From positions 2,046,001 to 2,110,000 of the forward strand of contig OX387184.1 in the NCBI GenBank assembly GCA_947561395.2: a stretch of DNA of 64,000 nt, given 5' to 3'. The DNA comes from Buxus sempervirens. Taxonomy: Eukaryota > Streptophyta > Magnoliopsida > Buxales > Buxaceae. Shown here one piece after another: positions 46,642-60,410 of the stretch (its first letter is position 1; every line of letters begins with the position of its first letter). The position numbers and the translations under genes were made by a program. The notes beneath the pieces are model-generated. The model did not search any database, was not told where the DNA came from, and saw only the letters and a program-made list of their open reading frames with translations.

Positions 46642-49600
46642 TCACTTATCTACAAAACGCGTTACAATCCAGAGAATCTGTTGACCATAAAAAACCATGG
46701 AGGGGGTAAGCTTCACCCTGTATAAATATAATTACAAGAACATTTACAATTTCTACAAGGAACCACAGGAGCTTAAGAAAAAAGTGGGATATTAGCATAT
46801 ATTACCAATAAAAAGCACTTAAAAGGGAAGAGGCTTACAATGTTATTTTCAGGAGATGTCAGGTAGAATCCCTGTATTGCAATAACTGCCAAATTAGAAG
46901 TCACAATCACAAAGATACTTAATGAATGCATCCCAATCCACTCCAGTGGATATGTCAAGTGTCTATAACCACAGACATCTACCTGCAGCAAAGAGCAAGC
47001 AGAAGAAGCATCCAAAAACATTTTTATCAATAACCACATTGAACTTCATGTAAATAATAACTCATATTTTGAGTGTGAAAATACAAATTGTTATTATCAA
47101 CAAATTGTTGTTTTCAACTTGTTATATCAAGAATATTGCAACTGGATGTTCACCAGGATCCATGGTGGGATGTTTTCTATGTGAATACCCATATTTTCTA
47201 CCCTGAAACGTTAGCACTCATGCAAGTGAGATGGAATTCTGTGCACTGCATTTTGGCTGTACAGAAAAACTTTCATAACGCCAGAACACTTAATATAGAG
47301 TCCATATTAATATTAATCTATGAAATTGTGCATTAGTTTTATGATTTAGATATAACTACTTATTTTAGCTCATTTACATTGCTCAACACAGTAAGTGAAA
47401 ATGTATTTTAAGAACCTGAAAAAAAAAATTCTGAACCTCTAATGGCATGTGATTTTCCTCCTAAATGTATAGAAGCAGACAAACAATATGAATCATACAA
47501 ATAAAAGCAGGTATTGTGAAGTAACATCTGGCCCGAAGCAAATCCTGATCAAATGAAAGCAAGTAATATTTAAAGATTCCATCAAAATGGGTAGCCCCTT
47601 CCATATTGTGCCAATATGGCTACAGCTTGGTTTGTGGTTGGAGTGAAGAAACAATACTAACCAAACAGATACTAGATTCAAATGAAAGGGAAAGGATGCA
47701 GAAAGGTAAATAAGGTCCTGAAAGTTACTGATCATTGAACTACACTAGGAAGAGGAATATATATGCTAGTGTTTTGAATTTGATGAGTTATTTTTCTGAT
47801 ATGAGGGCATTGATGAAAGGCTGCTCTGTAAATTTGAATTCGAAGAATAAATTATTGTCAAAAAAATTCCCTCTTCAAACAATTAAAGCAAATATTTTGA
47901 TACTTGTGTAAATTTTAATTTGAAGAATAAATTATTGCCAAAAAATATTCCCCATTCAAACAATTAAAGCTAATATTTTGATACTCACCAATAAATATAA
48001 GGCACAAAATGTGATCCCTGCAAAAGCAGATGTAACCAGCATATAACTGATTGTGTATAGACATTTGTTTAGGGGAATTCCTGAAAGAAAGAGAAATAAG
48101 GGAGTATCAGTTTTATGACTTCTTAAAGTGCATTCTCGCAGATATGTAAACAAGAAGAAGGGATGATGGACATTCCTTCAAATTTCAAACAATCTGCTAG
48201 AATTGTTCAAACTGTAGCTGTTCAAGTGCATACCTATTATGGTAAGGAATGATCCAAGGGCAAAAATTGAAACTGAAAATAGTCCCCAATAACAAAGCCG
48301 CTGTTTATGGGCCTGAAATTCATAAATGCCAAACTGTTCCATCAACAAGGACCAATATGAATGATGCTTTCCAGATTCTATAAAGAATCCAGACACGTCA
48401 TATTCAAATGTCTTAACTGAGATTTGATAATTTCAATTCTCAGTGTAAACTCATAGTCAAAGGCTCATGTAGATGTGCAAGATATGTTACTATGTTACCA
48501 CTTACTAACAGTTGAGTTATAAAACATGACGAGAAAACAGGGAATCAATTGTTTAGAAGATAAAAAAAATTACTTTGAATGAGGAGTTATCGTGGATGTT
48601 GAAAATATCTGGTAAAGTTGGATAGTCTGTAAGTGCATGTTATGTAAGTTCAGAGCTAAGAAAAGCATTTGTGAATCGTTGTGTAGTCTATTGAATCATC
48701 TGCCGATTGCCGTACAAGTCTGCCAATAGTTGTGGGATACTGTATTTGATACATCTTTAAAGCTTTCTACATTCTTGGTTTATGTTATGCATCCATGTTT
48801 AACAAATAACAGGTGAAGCCTTTACAGAATGGTATCTGCTCTTTGAAATAGACTTCCTTTTTTAATTTTAATGCTAATTCTACTGCTCATATACAGTTAA
48901 CAAATTTCTATTCACTCAGTTCCTACTTACATGCAATTATATTGTGTAACAATGCAGCTTTCAAATTATAAATTTCTACATATAGTTGGTTGTCTTGCTA
49001 GTTGCTGCGCCAAGAATTTCACGCTGTTCGTACAGCACCACATGTATTTGTGTCAACGCAAAACCACTCAGTCATACCCACAGTTCTCTTTATGTCCCAT
49101 GAAGTTAAAGACAGTTAACTAAGTAGACCAGAGTTTCTTTCTTCAAGTTGTAGCATCATTAATGTGTAAGTTACCACGACTAGCAAGAAACCAGTTATCT
49201 CAAAGCTATACCTAGCATAATTTTATTTTTAAACTTAAAAACTGTTATATCAAAAAAAAAATGGCACTAGCATAAAGCAGAGACTGATTGTTGCTTGCAC
49301 AAATTTTTTTACTGCAATACTGATCTACCTTATCATTATAATTGGATGTTATGAAATAGAGAAAAGTTTAATGCTACATAAATAGTAATAGAAACAAATA
49401 CACATACACGTGCAGAAATGGCACATACAGAAAGGGGCAACAAAACTGCATGATCATCTCAAACAAATGTCTTACCTTAAATTGTACTATAACATGACCA
49501 TACTGAAGTCCCATGACGCAGGTCACAACAGCAGTTAAGGAACTGAAAATCAGTTTCATCAGTAAAAACAATAACAAAAAGGTCATTTTAAAGTTAAAGC

Positions 49601-52600
49601 ATGCAATTATATGATGGATATATTGTCTCTAATCAGCTAGAAGTCATAAATATGCAGTAAGAGCCAATATTATTATTGCTTTTGCTTAATAGCAATTGAT
49701 TTCATGAATCAAAACCAAGTTTTAGGGCTTTCAAGGGAACAGAAATAATCATTGTTGAGGATATGCATGCCTTTCTAACTTAGATGTAAAGCAAATTAAC
49801 ACATTAGAGCACAAGGCACTCAGATTCACAAGAAGTAAAGTAGGCCTGAAAGGTACAAAAGGAATGGAAGCAACAATTTATAGATTTGCAGGATCTCTGG
49901 AATGGAAAGAAAAAGGGAATGCAAAGTCCATTCATTAATTTACCTCAAAATTCCTTCAGGCTCAAAAGGAGCATGACACCAAGAAATTGAATTCTCTGAA
50001 AGTATATCATTCTTGGAACTATCACATTCCTATGGATAGAAATATTTCTTAGAATTCGAAAATATATACAAGAATAGCAGTTCAACAAAATTAGGCTCTT
50101 CAGATTGTACAAACCTTCATATTTCTGTAGGCAGGCTTCGCATATAGATGATCAATACCAAGAACATAACGATCAATCATTCCAGCAGAATTACAGCCTG
50201 GCCCAAGATCACCCCTCACTCCACACTTCACCTGCAAAAAAGACAACAAAAATTACAAATTTCTGATGGAAAAAGGAGAATGTTCCAGCCTTCTCTTTTA
50301 TGTCTTGTTTTATTTGTATCTTTAATTTTTTTGCCCGTTTTAGAACTACTCAAATGTAAACTATGACCATTAAATTCGGCTATGAATCCTAATCTCAGAT
50401 TAACAAGGAAGAATCCTAATTTGGATTGTCTTGCCTCATGCATTTAATGTGTGTGAAAGAGAGAGAGATTTGCATTGCAGAAGCCTCACATAGGCTTTGC
50501 AAGCATAAGCTTGGCTTCTTGGAAAAGGTCAAGGAACAAAGAAAGATGGCCTGATCTGATGTTCTCCCCATCAAATAGATGGACCATCCTGTAAAACTAT
50601 TATCTTGTAGCTGTCTAAAGAATATCCAATCAATGTGTCCAATAAGACCATCCATTCAGTTTAATTGTTGGAGTAAAGAATCTTCCAGGTAGGATTTGGC
50701 AAAGAGAATTTAATAAAGACTTAAGGAAGACATTCACTAAGGGTTTGCATTTAGTCCTCCCCCACAGATATCATTCCAGCTAAACAGATAAACCATGAAG
50801 CATTCAGAGGTAATTTTATCTTGAGAGGGGAAATCCAGACAAATGTGAATTTACTATTATTTTACTTCACAAAACAGTAGATTATCGTATCATTGTCACT
50901 CATGGGGAAACCACATAGTGTGATCCTTTTAGTAAACTCAATATTGTGCATTTTTGCACAATATTGAGTTATTTAGTAAACACGATTGGCCAGGTTAGTG
51001 AAGCCAGTGACTAGGAATTTTGACAGAATTATCTTATTTCTGAGTCATGGAATGGAAATTGAGAATTATGCATCTGTATAAAATTTGTCATGGCAGTTTG
51101 TTCCACCATGTTTTTTGCAATTTCATGTATTCTTGCGATCATCTGATCTTCATTTTTTTACCATTTTCTTAATTAGATATCAAGCCTACCCATCCAATTC
51201 AAGCCAACCCTTTATCCTACATCAGTTTCTTTGCTTAAAACGCCCTAGGCACTTGAGCAGTTAATAGTGCCTTTCACCTGTATGATTACAAGAATGAAGT
51301 GCAGCCAAAAAGAGAAGTTTCAACATCTTCCCAAAATAAGTAAAATACAAGGTCTCACCAAGTATGTATAGCTCTCATTCGTCGAAAATGCTGAAGAGGT
51401 TGAGTGTAATGCTTTAAATTGCCAATCTGGAACATACAAGCCATATAATAGCCCCATATATATTGTGGATAGTAAAAGCATCACACACCTATCAAAAAGA
51501 AAAAAACATTACCAATGTACTAATTGCTTCAATACCTTTATTTCTTTGATAATTAAGTCACTTATTATGGGAACACAAACAAATAGGTGAAGAAACTTTT
51601 CAAACCAAAAAGAAGGTATTGAGCATGCTTCCAACTCCAAATGTTAGTATTCATCCCTAGGAACTTATGATAACAACAACTGGAAAAAATTGCCCTTTTT
51701 TTTGAAGTAGGAAAAGGAAGAAAATATGCCTCACATACCTGAAAGTGACACACTTATAAGTGAATTCATTCTGAAAGAATTGGGTAATCTCCACAATCAA
51801 AGTAACTACATAGACGTAGGGCTGATCATTGGGAAAGCTCAGGCCAGGCCAGAGGTCACATATAAGTGATATGGTCTTTGTCCAAGCCCGCCCAACCCGG
51901 TGATCTGGCTTGTGACTTTATGACCAAGCCGTTCAATGAGCACACTTAAATGCCCAAGCCTGCCCAACAAGGCAAAGCCTCACTTTTTCAACTTATCCAT
52001 ACATGAATATCAGTGATGGAGACTTTTGTGGAGCACTTCATCATTGAGAAAGAAAAGAACAGAAAGTAGGGGAAGATGGAGAGAACCTACCTTAAGCAAG
52101 ACCAAAGCTCAAGCTCCTAGGATTAGCTAAAAATTGCTAAAACCAAGCAAATCATTAACTTCTATATATGTCATCGGGCTGGGCCGGGCGGGCCCAATAT
52201 TTCTTATATGTGACCAAGCCCATCCAAATTTTATCAAGCTTTTCAGAAGCATGCCCAGCCTGGCCCTATGGACAATATATGCATGACCAAGCCCGTCCAA
52301 GAACAGGCTGGTCATTTCAGAACACCCCTACATAGATGGAGTAAAACTCTGCACCATTGATGAAGGATCAATAAAATAAATATCTGCTGAAACTTACAAA
52401 TTCAAAGACACTATACTGCAGTGAAAAGCAGTTTTAGCCAAATAATATGAACATATGCTTTGATATCCAAATTCCATGCCTTAGTGACCATACCTGCATT
52501 CAACAATCAACATGACAAGTCATTGGTGTGGGTACTGGGCATGCGCAAGATTTCATATCTGAGTTCAATTCCCTTTTTATGTATTTTTCATTTCCAGTTT

Positions 52601-55600
52601 GGTGTTTAGGTTGACCCAGACACAAACGTAACATCATGGGTCATCAGAAAAAGTAAAAAGTGCATTATTTGTTATAGCTTTAGCCATAATAATTGTATAT
52701 TTATATATTTATATGACGTGTTCATATTTCAAGGTGAGCCCTTGCAACTTGTTAGAATGTGGCTCATATTTTTTACCCAACTTTCAAGGGGGCAGGGACC
52801 TGAGGGGCCCCTCACAGTATGGTAAGGGTATATTAGTAACTTTCTCTAATATACTGGAGCTAGGTTGTGACGGGGAGATATATAAATTGAAAGTTGTAGC
52901 CCTACTGTTATTTTCATTAACTAAAGGAATCTTCTCTCTCTTTCCTGTGGACACATGCGCAACGCTAAACCATGTAAATCAGTTTGCATAGTCCTCTTAG
53001 ATCTCCTTGGTCGTCACACGGTTTTATCAATCTTCAACACAACCAAATTCCAGTATCCTAAATACGGTGGTTAAGTAGATCAAATGATTAAAAACCTGTG
53101 TGCAACCAACACCTGTATACAAGTCCATGTAGCATATACCATGAGATGTTGTAGCTTCTAGGCACATTAAAGTGACAAAGGCTATTGAACATGGTAAATA
53201 CATTTCCCTTTAAGATTCTGAATCATTATTTCAGTTTTATATGAAGCAAGGATGGGATGGATGTGTAGAATTTATTTATATCCCAATTATTCATGCTGGG
53301 GGCTTAACTCAACCAGCTTGATCCTCCCAAACCCAACCCAAAAGGAAAGGTTGGCTTTGGATGGAATTTGAGTTAGATTTAGGCTTGAAATGAAAAATAT
53401 CAGCCCAACGTGAGGCTTGTTGGGCAATGGCTGAAGCCTCCAACAACCCAGTGATAAATTCTAGGTCATTCTAATATTTGGTTACTGAGGTGGTGGAACA
53501 AGAAACACTCAAGTATTGAACACCTTATTCGCTCTTCATGGAGAAAATATCAACCCAATTCAGTGACAAATATCTGCATGATGATGATATCAACCCAATC
53601 CAGTGACAAAAAGAGTAACTCATATATATGTATACGCACACATGTGAAAATTGAGTTACTGATTTAATATTCTTAAATGAAGCCTAGTTGCAGATACGTA
53701 AGTAATTTATTAATCTTAGGTTGTTGGCTCATTTCGCAAGTTGCTGTCTGCCTGTCCATAAGAATAGAAGAGGGAGGAACCACAACAGTCAGAGAAGTGA
53801 AACCACATTTGAGGCCTAAAAATTGCAAAAACATCAATCAGGTACAGAAAGAAAACAATATTGAAGCATCAGTATAATATGGTAAAGATATTGAATCAAG
53901 GCTACAGAAACAATAGTGCAAGGTAGAGATGAAACAGACATTGAATCACGGACGGCCACCTCCCAATAGGTATTGCAAGTTAAAGATGAAAAAAAGGAAT
54001 CCAAGGCTACTGTCAAATAGGAAAAGCAAGTTCTAATCTTAATAACCGTGATATTATACAAGAGAGGCTATTGACTTCAAAGTTTTAAGAGTTGATTCTA
54101 TGTGATTATATTACGAAAGATTGGCTTTACCTAAAACCTAGGATGGCTATGGAAATTTACAACAGAAAATGAGGGACTGAGGCTTACTAATTGATGCAAT
54201 AAATTAAACCAGCCACAAATACATGCTGAAGATTTAAAATGGGTAAAATACCATGAAAGATAACTGCTTTAGTTAAGTATCAAACATAGGAAGAAATACC
54301 AGAAAAAATGTCCTACCAATGCCAATAATAGCATTTGAAAATCTGTACTTCATTTCGTCCCCCTCGTGGAAGCCAAATTTCACATAAAGCTGCAACAATG
54401 TATCCAACAGAAATCCTCTGCAAATGATAAAAAATATATATATGAAGTTTACTTCTTCTTTTGCATAGATAAATATTATCCATACCAAAAAAAAAGGAAC
54501 TTTATACTTTTTTTTTAAGTAATTATTTCACCATATCCATTTTCTTTTTTTTTTTTTTCCTCTTTCAAAAAAACCAACAGTTTTCATTCAACCAATCGAC
54601 AGTTCCGATTGCAATGGCAATGCAAGGACCTGACACTTAAGCCAAGTTGAATTGGTAACAAACTCAAAATGCTATAAACCCAGTTGAGACAAACAGTCAA
54701 CCTGCCATAGGTAAAGCACATCAGCCATATTTGACACATTTTGGCAGGAACTGCATCTATCAGACCAAAAACATGTGAAAAATTTCTTCTAGAACATAAG
54801 TTCTTTTTTTTAAAACCTAAGGCCTTCTTAGGTAGCTTGAATGACAGTTTGAATTTATTGAATTTCTGCCTCAACTTCCATCAAGTATTCCTATGTATGC
54901 TCCCATAGATGGATAATATATAGCACCTGCGGAACCACCAATACCCTTTCAAGGAAGTGCCCTGAATTGAAAAATTATGGGTATTTTTCTACATAAAAAT
55001 CACTTATTTTGTTTTTTTCTCCAATCTGTGCTTTTCTTGTTATATCTCTTATGTGCTGCTAGTCCCGAGCCTGGATAAAGAATGAGGATTGCCTCATGGA
55101 ATTGCCCTGAATTGAAAAATTATGGGTATTTTTCTACATAAAAATCACTTAGTTTGTTTTTTCTCCAATCTGTGCTTTTCTTGTTATATCTGTTACATGC
55201 TGCTGGTCCCAGCCTGGATAAAGAATGAGGATTGCCTCAGGTTAGCAGCCGATGTAAAAACTTAGATCTAATATGACATAAAACTTTAATTAGAATCGAA
55301 TCCCATATTCATACTAGAACGTCATTAGGAAATGGCATGCTGTAACAAAGCCCAGTTATAGTGAGAAATGAGCAAGGCTAAGCAATGCAACTTTTATTTA
55401 TATACATAATCCTTTAGTATTTGAGTGATTCAAATGTAATGCACCCATTCAAGGTCCTGGTAACCACATGTAATGAATCAAATAAACAGCAGAATTTTGG
55501 CAAAAAAATTATTATGCTCCACATGCAATACCAATTTAATCCATCATTCTGGCCTAAAAAATAGCTAATCTCTTCTGCTTGAGATGTGGCTTGAGATGAC

Positions 55601-58600
55601 AAAGTTTTAAACTGATTGAAGTTGAAAAGAAACTAATAACTTTTTACCATGTCTAATATGAACATGAATGCCAATCCCTACATACAGAAAGTCTATCAAT
55701 TTTAGATTCAGCAAGTATTTGACATGATATATTCACAAAACCTACCAAATTAATTAAGTTAAAGACAATAATGACCGTCATAGAGAATGCACGGTCAAAT
55801 GAATTATGGTTTGTAAGGAAAAGAATATACAACCCATTATCATTAGTGTTAATCCACCCAAAAACAAAGAAAAAAATTAATTTATACATTTTTTTCAATA
55901 CCTGCAAAATTCCTAGCCAACGTATACTCTCAATGTCAACACCAAATGTCAAGGAAGATAGTCCATGACAATAACCACCTGAAATGAAGCAAGTTCTCTT
56001 GATACTTACTATCAATGACTGGCAGGAACATGAAATCAATCAACGTGAAAGATAGAGATATAATAACCACTGTGCTAAGTGCTAACAAGCAAAATTCCAT
56101 AGAAAAGAGATAATTTTTTCCATAAAAAGAAAGGTCAATGTAAACTAAGTACTTGCTCGCAGAGTTTATAATATCACATGTGAGGGGAAAATGATTCGCC
56201 CCCCAGTTTCTGCCAGAATGGAGTAACAAGCTGCACGTCTGCAGCATGTTACAAGTCGCTTTATTTGAGTGACTTATCTCTCCAACTCAACATTCTCCTT
56301 TTTTTTTCCCCAAATTTTGAAGAAAATCTTCAAGGTTATGCGAAAATCAATTGATTCACACTTATTCATGAGTGTTCTGGCATCCTACGCTAAATTTAAG
56401 CTTAAATCGGGACCCTTGGAGGATTGTTCGTCAAGTAAACATGTTTTTTTTTTCAAATTTGATGCTTGTAAATTTGGCAGAATGACTTAATTTTTGAATA
56501 TATCATTCAACAACACCCCATCTGTCGATGGATTTCATTTACTTGTTCAATCAAACATATATATTTTTTGCATTTATTTGGAAGCAGTATTGTCATTACA
56601 TTGAGAGCATGCATTACAGTTAGACAAAGAGTGGGGTAACAGAGACGAAAATGTGATTCATATTTACCGTTTATTATTCTGCATGGATGTGACATTTAGC
56701 ATAATGTAATGAGCCATATCTGCTCTATATGAACTGATTTTGTGACAGTTACTGTGTCCTTGTTATTATTTGAGTTGCTTTATTTATTTTATGTATCTTA
56801 TTGACTTATTGTATATGTAATGTTAGTGATCTTCATGTCTTTCCACTTCTTCTTCTTTTCCAAATTTGTTTTTGAGTTTTCAGGTGCATTTCACATCCAC
56901 ATGAATTGCCTGACAGATACAGGGACAAAGTCAAACCATATTCGCAACAATTTCTCTTTTTTATCAGAGTGAGGAATTGTCAGCATTTTCCACCATGCCA
57001 GAAGCATGCCGCAGGCATGTCAGCAATATGCTGCCAGTCCAAGGTATTGGCATGCCCTTTGGCAGAGATATTTAAAGCCTTGCTTGATCCTCCATAGTCA
57101 ACATTAAGTTCCATGAAAATGCAAGACCTAGTACTGGACCTTGCCATTCTTTCATGTTTTAATAGACAAGTAGATTACATTTATTCGGTCAGTAGGTCTA
57201 GTTCATCTTCAATAATATATATTTTGGCCATTTGGGAATGGAGAAGGCTTAAAACTAACATCTGGTAAATCTTTAACGGCAGATCATCTATCTCATTCTA
57301 CCGAACGTTATAGTAAATCTTATTACAAATCTCATTACAAATTTCCAACTTATTAAGATCAGAATTTCTCCAATTATTTTGTATTTTCATATAGAACAGT
57401 TTCATCCATTTGGATCAAACAAAATGATATAGACCCAGGTGCCAGGACCAACTTTTGTATCAAAACAACAGGACCCAAATCATGTCCAATGATTGCTTTA
57501 GCATTTGTCGATCACTTCATGACTAACAGAAAATGGTTTCTTCAACCGAAGAAGATGTTCAACTTTCAAATGGTAAACACATTCTAGATATTTCTAATCT
57601 TCAGCAATTTTTACTTTTGGTAGCTAAACTGCTTAGTGGTTGATCTTGTGCTCTAATAACAAAGGATATGGTATGTAGATTGCTATATGTTCTCTTTTAG
57701 TTTAAAATTTACACAAATCACTGATTCAGTGTTGAAAATCGTGAAAGTTATTTGTATGCGCTACAATCATAGAGACAGAAACGTAGATAAAATATATTGT
57801 TCATATCTAATTATGGGAAGACACTTTGAGTAAGAAAAACAAAAACATGTGTCATATCACGAAGTTAGAAGCATCATATAATGGCCACCACTAAAAGGTT
57901 CCCATTTTAGAGAATCCACATGCAAAATAAATAATTAAAATAAAGTAAAATAAAAAAATCAGCTTAGTCAAACAATCGTTAACCATCTGATTTGGCATTA
58001 TTTTTTCAGAAGTTCCCCCAAGCTTTCTAAGATTCTATAGTCTAAAAATGAGATGATTGAATATATAGCTAAACTCATTTTGACAAACCTAAGATTTTAA
58101 ACATTTGATCTCTGCAGTAGCAGCCATCAAATTTCTCAAACCCAAACCCTGCAAATGCCTATTGTGTAAATTATGAAAAATAGAATAAAATAAACCCATT
58201 GTTTTTCAAGCTATATAACAGTTCATGTAGAGTTGAAGTTAAGATCATGAAAATTATTTCCTATTCATGCACATATAAAATCATTTAGCTTTATTTACCT
58301 TGAAGAAGAATACCGAGAAGGAAGAGTTTTATTGCCCTTAGCACTGCCTTGCGTGTGGCAAGCACTCTGTCCGATACATTCTGAGACAAGAAAAAGACTC
58401 TTCAATAACAATTGCACTGCTATTTTGAATGAAGCACTGCAGTCAGTTATTAATTCATCAATGATTTAAAAATATGAAAATTTATATTAATCAACTTCCG
58501 TGTGCACAACAAGTTTCACTCTCTTCAACGAATGAAACCAATTGTTATGAGTGGAATCTTTTAGTTACCTTGTACATTAGTGCTAGGGAAACACCAGCAA

Positions 58601-59511
58601 TAAAGAGAAAAAATGGCATCACAAAATCAGCCAAGTGTAGACCATTCCATGGAGAGTGAGACACGAATGGCAGAACCGCACCAGCATAATCAACAAATGT
58701 CATTAGCTGTACGAAGCAACTGGTTGTGATCAATAACATTATCAGAAAAAAATAGAAATTCCAAATTGTAGAAAAAGTTTTTTAAGTATTTGAAAGGATA
58801 TACAGAGAATATACAAGAGATTGTTGATTAAGTCGATAACATAGGAAATACAATGATATACAGTATCTCCACTTTGTTACGTGCTAGTTATGAATTTCAA
58901 TCAAAATTTTGTTGCCAGTATATCATCTCGGCAGAAAGTTTTTTTAAAATCTGGAGTCTGCTCAAACAGAAACATATTTTGGTACCGCCTAGTTAAGTAA
59001 AATATCAATGAATTTTCTTGCATAGATTTTGGCTATATCTTAAGGTTGGTGATATGCCGAGGGAGAAAAAAGGAAAATGAGGTTAATATACTTGTTAAAT
59101 ACGCTTCTCTGGGCCTATAAATGGCACAAAGCAATAGAATTTAACAGAGAAACCAGATCATCGTTTCAAATTTCAGAGTTGGTCACAAACTGTGATCGAT
59201 CCGAAGCCATAACCCTACGTTAAACATGGGTATCAAAAGCATTGATTCCATCACGTGTAAGAAAATTAGTTTCAATGCCGCTCAGAATGCCAGAAAAGAA
59301 ATAGCCAGAACAAATATGCTTCCTATGCATCTAATCAAGAAAAAAGAACAAAGAAAAGAAGAGGAACAAACGAAAGAAAGAACAAGAAATTAACCAATAC
59401 TGCGAGGCCCCGGAAAACATCTAGAGAAGCAAGACGGCTGTTTCTTGTCTTCGTCTTCCGTTTTCCTTCGCCATCGTCGTCGTCTTCCTTCAGTGGCACG
59501 TAACCGGCCAT
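46642..59511 (-). CDS. Heparan-alpha-glucosaminide N-acetyltransferase-like membrane protein, 13 exons
   Basis: Animal HGSNAT moves acetyl groups from acetyl-CoA across the lysosomal membrane onto heparan sulfate; plants lack heparan sulfate, so the plant substrate is unknown. Exons on the minus strand: 59511-59395, 58706-58569, 58380-58299, 55978-55902, 54417-54317, 51488-51359, 50231-50115, 50029-49944, 49542-49476, 48312-48234, 48080-47989, 46982-46839, 46677-46642. All have GT/AG borders and matching phases, giving 421 aa. The start is MAGYVPLKE with an acidic DDDD stretch, then RLASLDVFRGLAVLLMTFVD. Family hallmarks follow: SHSPWNGLHLADFVMPFFLF, ATRKAVLRAIKLFLLGILLQ, GVDIESIRWLGILQRI, LLYGLYVPDW, GPGCNSAGMIDRYVLGIDHL, CHAPFEPEGIL, HKQRLCYWGLFS, and YPLEWIGMHSLSIFV. 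The chain ends ILWIVTRFVDK. About ten hydrophobic helices are expected. The conserved His in SHSPWNG probably corresponds to the acetyl-accepting His of the family. Introns hold a hAT element and tandem repeats. Confidence 0.92.
47827..47986. repeat. 81-bp-period tandem duplication reaching the exon 11 donor
   Basis: The block from tgtaaatttgaattcgaaga to attttgatact (47827-47904) is repeated with few changes at 47906-47986. In gene sense, the copy nearest the exon begins only a few bases beyond the exon 11 splice donor (47988-47987). Confidence 0.75.
51809..52338. mobile_element. hAT non-autonomous element, 514 bp, in the acetyltransferase gene
   Basis: The element occupies 51817-52330 in intron 5. 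Flanks catagacg (51809-51816) and catagatg (52331-52338) differ at one base. The left end TAGGGCTGATCATTG and right end ...CACCCCTA are imperfect inverted repeats; subterminal sequence has repeated ccaagccc/gggc words like the element at 33919. It is older than that one by its diverged ends. Confidence 0.75.
54958..55240. repeat. 145-bp tandem duplication in intron 4
   Basis: tgccctgaattgaaaaatta starts at 54958 and 55103; the two copies match nearly base for base to 'gaatgaggattgcctca' at 55240. Non-coding. Confidence 0.85.
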
Positions 59512-60053
59512 TTCCTGTTTGTGCTAAACATTTGAAAGGTAGATTTTCTGGGGATTTTATACTACTTTTGCCTACGAGGATTCGCAGATGCGTTTCTCTA
59601 GTTGGCAAAGCCATTCCTTCTGCTTTCTTTTTCATATTTTGGTTGGAGGGTCGGAGCAATCGGAGCTATTAAAATAGCAAGTTTGTTGGTCCAGGTTCTC
59701 TGTCCCCATTTCGTGGCTTTTCCTGTTTAGAGAAGATTCATCCACAAACGCGCCACGTAAGATCTGGGAGGACCCTTTTCTAATCGGACGGTTCAAAGGC
59801 CTGCATAACCTAACGGTCCGACGAGGGTCTTGAATCTTTTTGAGTCGGCGAAGAAAAGATATTTTACAAGAATATTGTTTTCCTTGAAAAATAAGCTATT
59901 AGAGGGATTTTTTATTATTCAGTGGCACACATATTTACGAATAATCTCTCCGAAAGTGGGTCCCATAGCCGTTGCATTAGCTAAATAATTTTACTGAAAA
60001 TTAATTATTAAGTTTTTTTCTCACGACTTTACATAAATAAGTTAATAACCAGG

Positions 60054-60410
60054 TGAAATTAGTTTTTAGTGATATTTTTTTAAAAATAACCCAAATTCAG
60101 TTACCTAATTTTTGATAATTAGAAAGTAGTAATCTATATTATTGATAAAGGGAAGAAGAGAGAATATTCCCTTTAGATTCTGGCCTCCGTTTTCTTTTTC
60201 CAAACATTACCCTCCCCAAACAAAACAATCCCCCACTATTTTAAATATTATGTAACTACCTGGGGCTGTTTCTCTAAGTGGGCCCACGTTTTCTACGCAC
60301 ATAGCGCGTGCAACCCCTAGTACTTTTTAAAAAGAATTGATTATAAGTGTCATATTACTGTTTAAGAAGACCATTTTCAATCAGAAAAGTATTACTAAAA
60401 CTAATTTCCC
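60054..60410. mobile_element. Fold-back MITE, copy 3, interrupted by a Helitron
   Basis: Left arm gaaattagtttttagtgata ... gataattagaaagtagtaa and right remainder ending actaaaactaatttccc match the family at 38828-39558. The inner 188 bp are a Helitron. Confidence 0.72.
60133..60320 (+). mobile_element. Non-autonomous Helitron, 188 bp
   Basis: It starts TCTATATTATTGATAAAG after A (60132) and ends ...GCGCGTGCAACCCCTAG before T (60321), with gcac...gtgc pairing shortly before the CTAG end. Host-gene capture is not visible. The uninterrupted sequence gtaa-tacttt exists at 38911-38920 in the related MITE. Confidence 0.8.

Noticed and set aside
49208-49280. Another tail-only LINE insertion (ctagcataa repeated around an A-run)
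   Set aside because: The direct repeat is only 9 bp and does not abut the A-tract.
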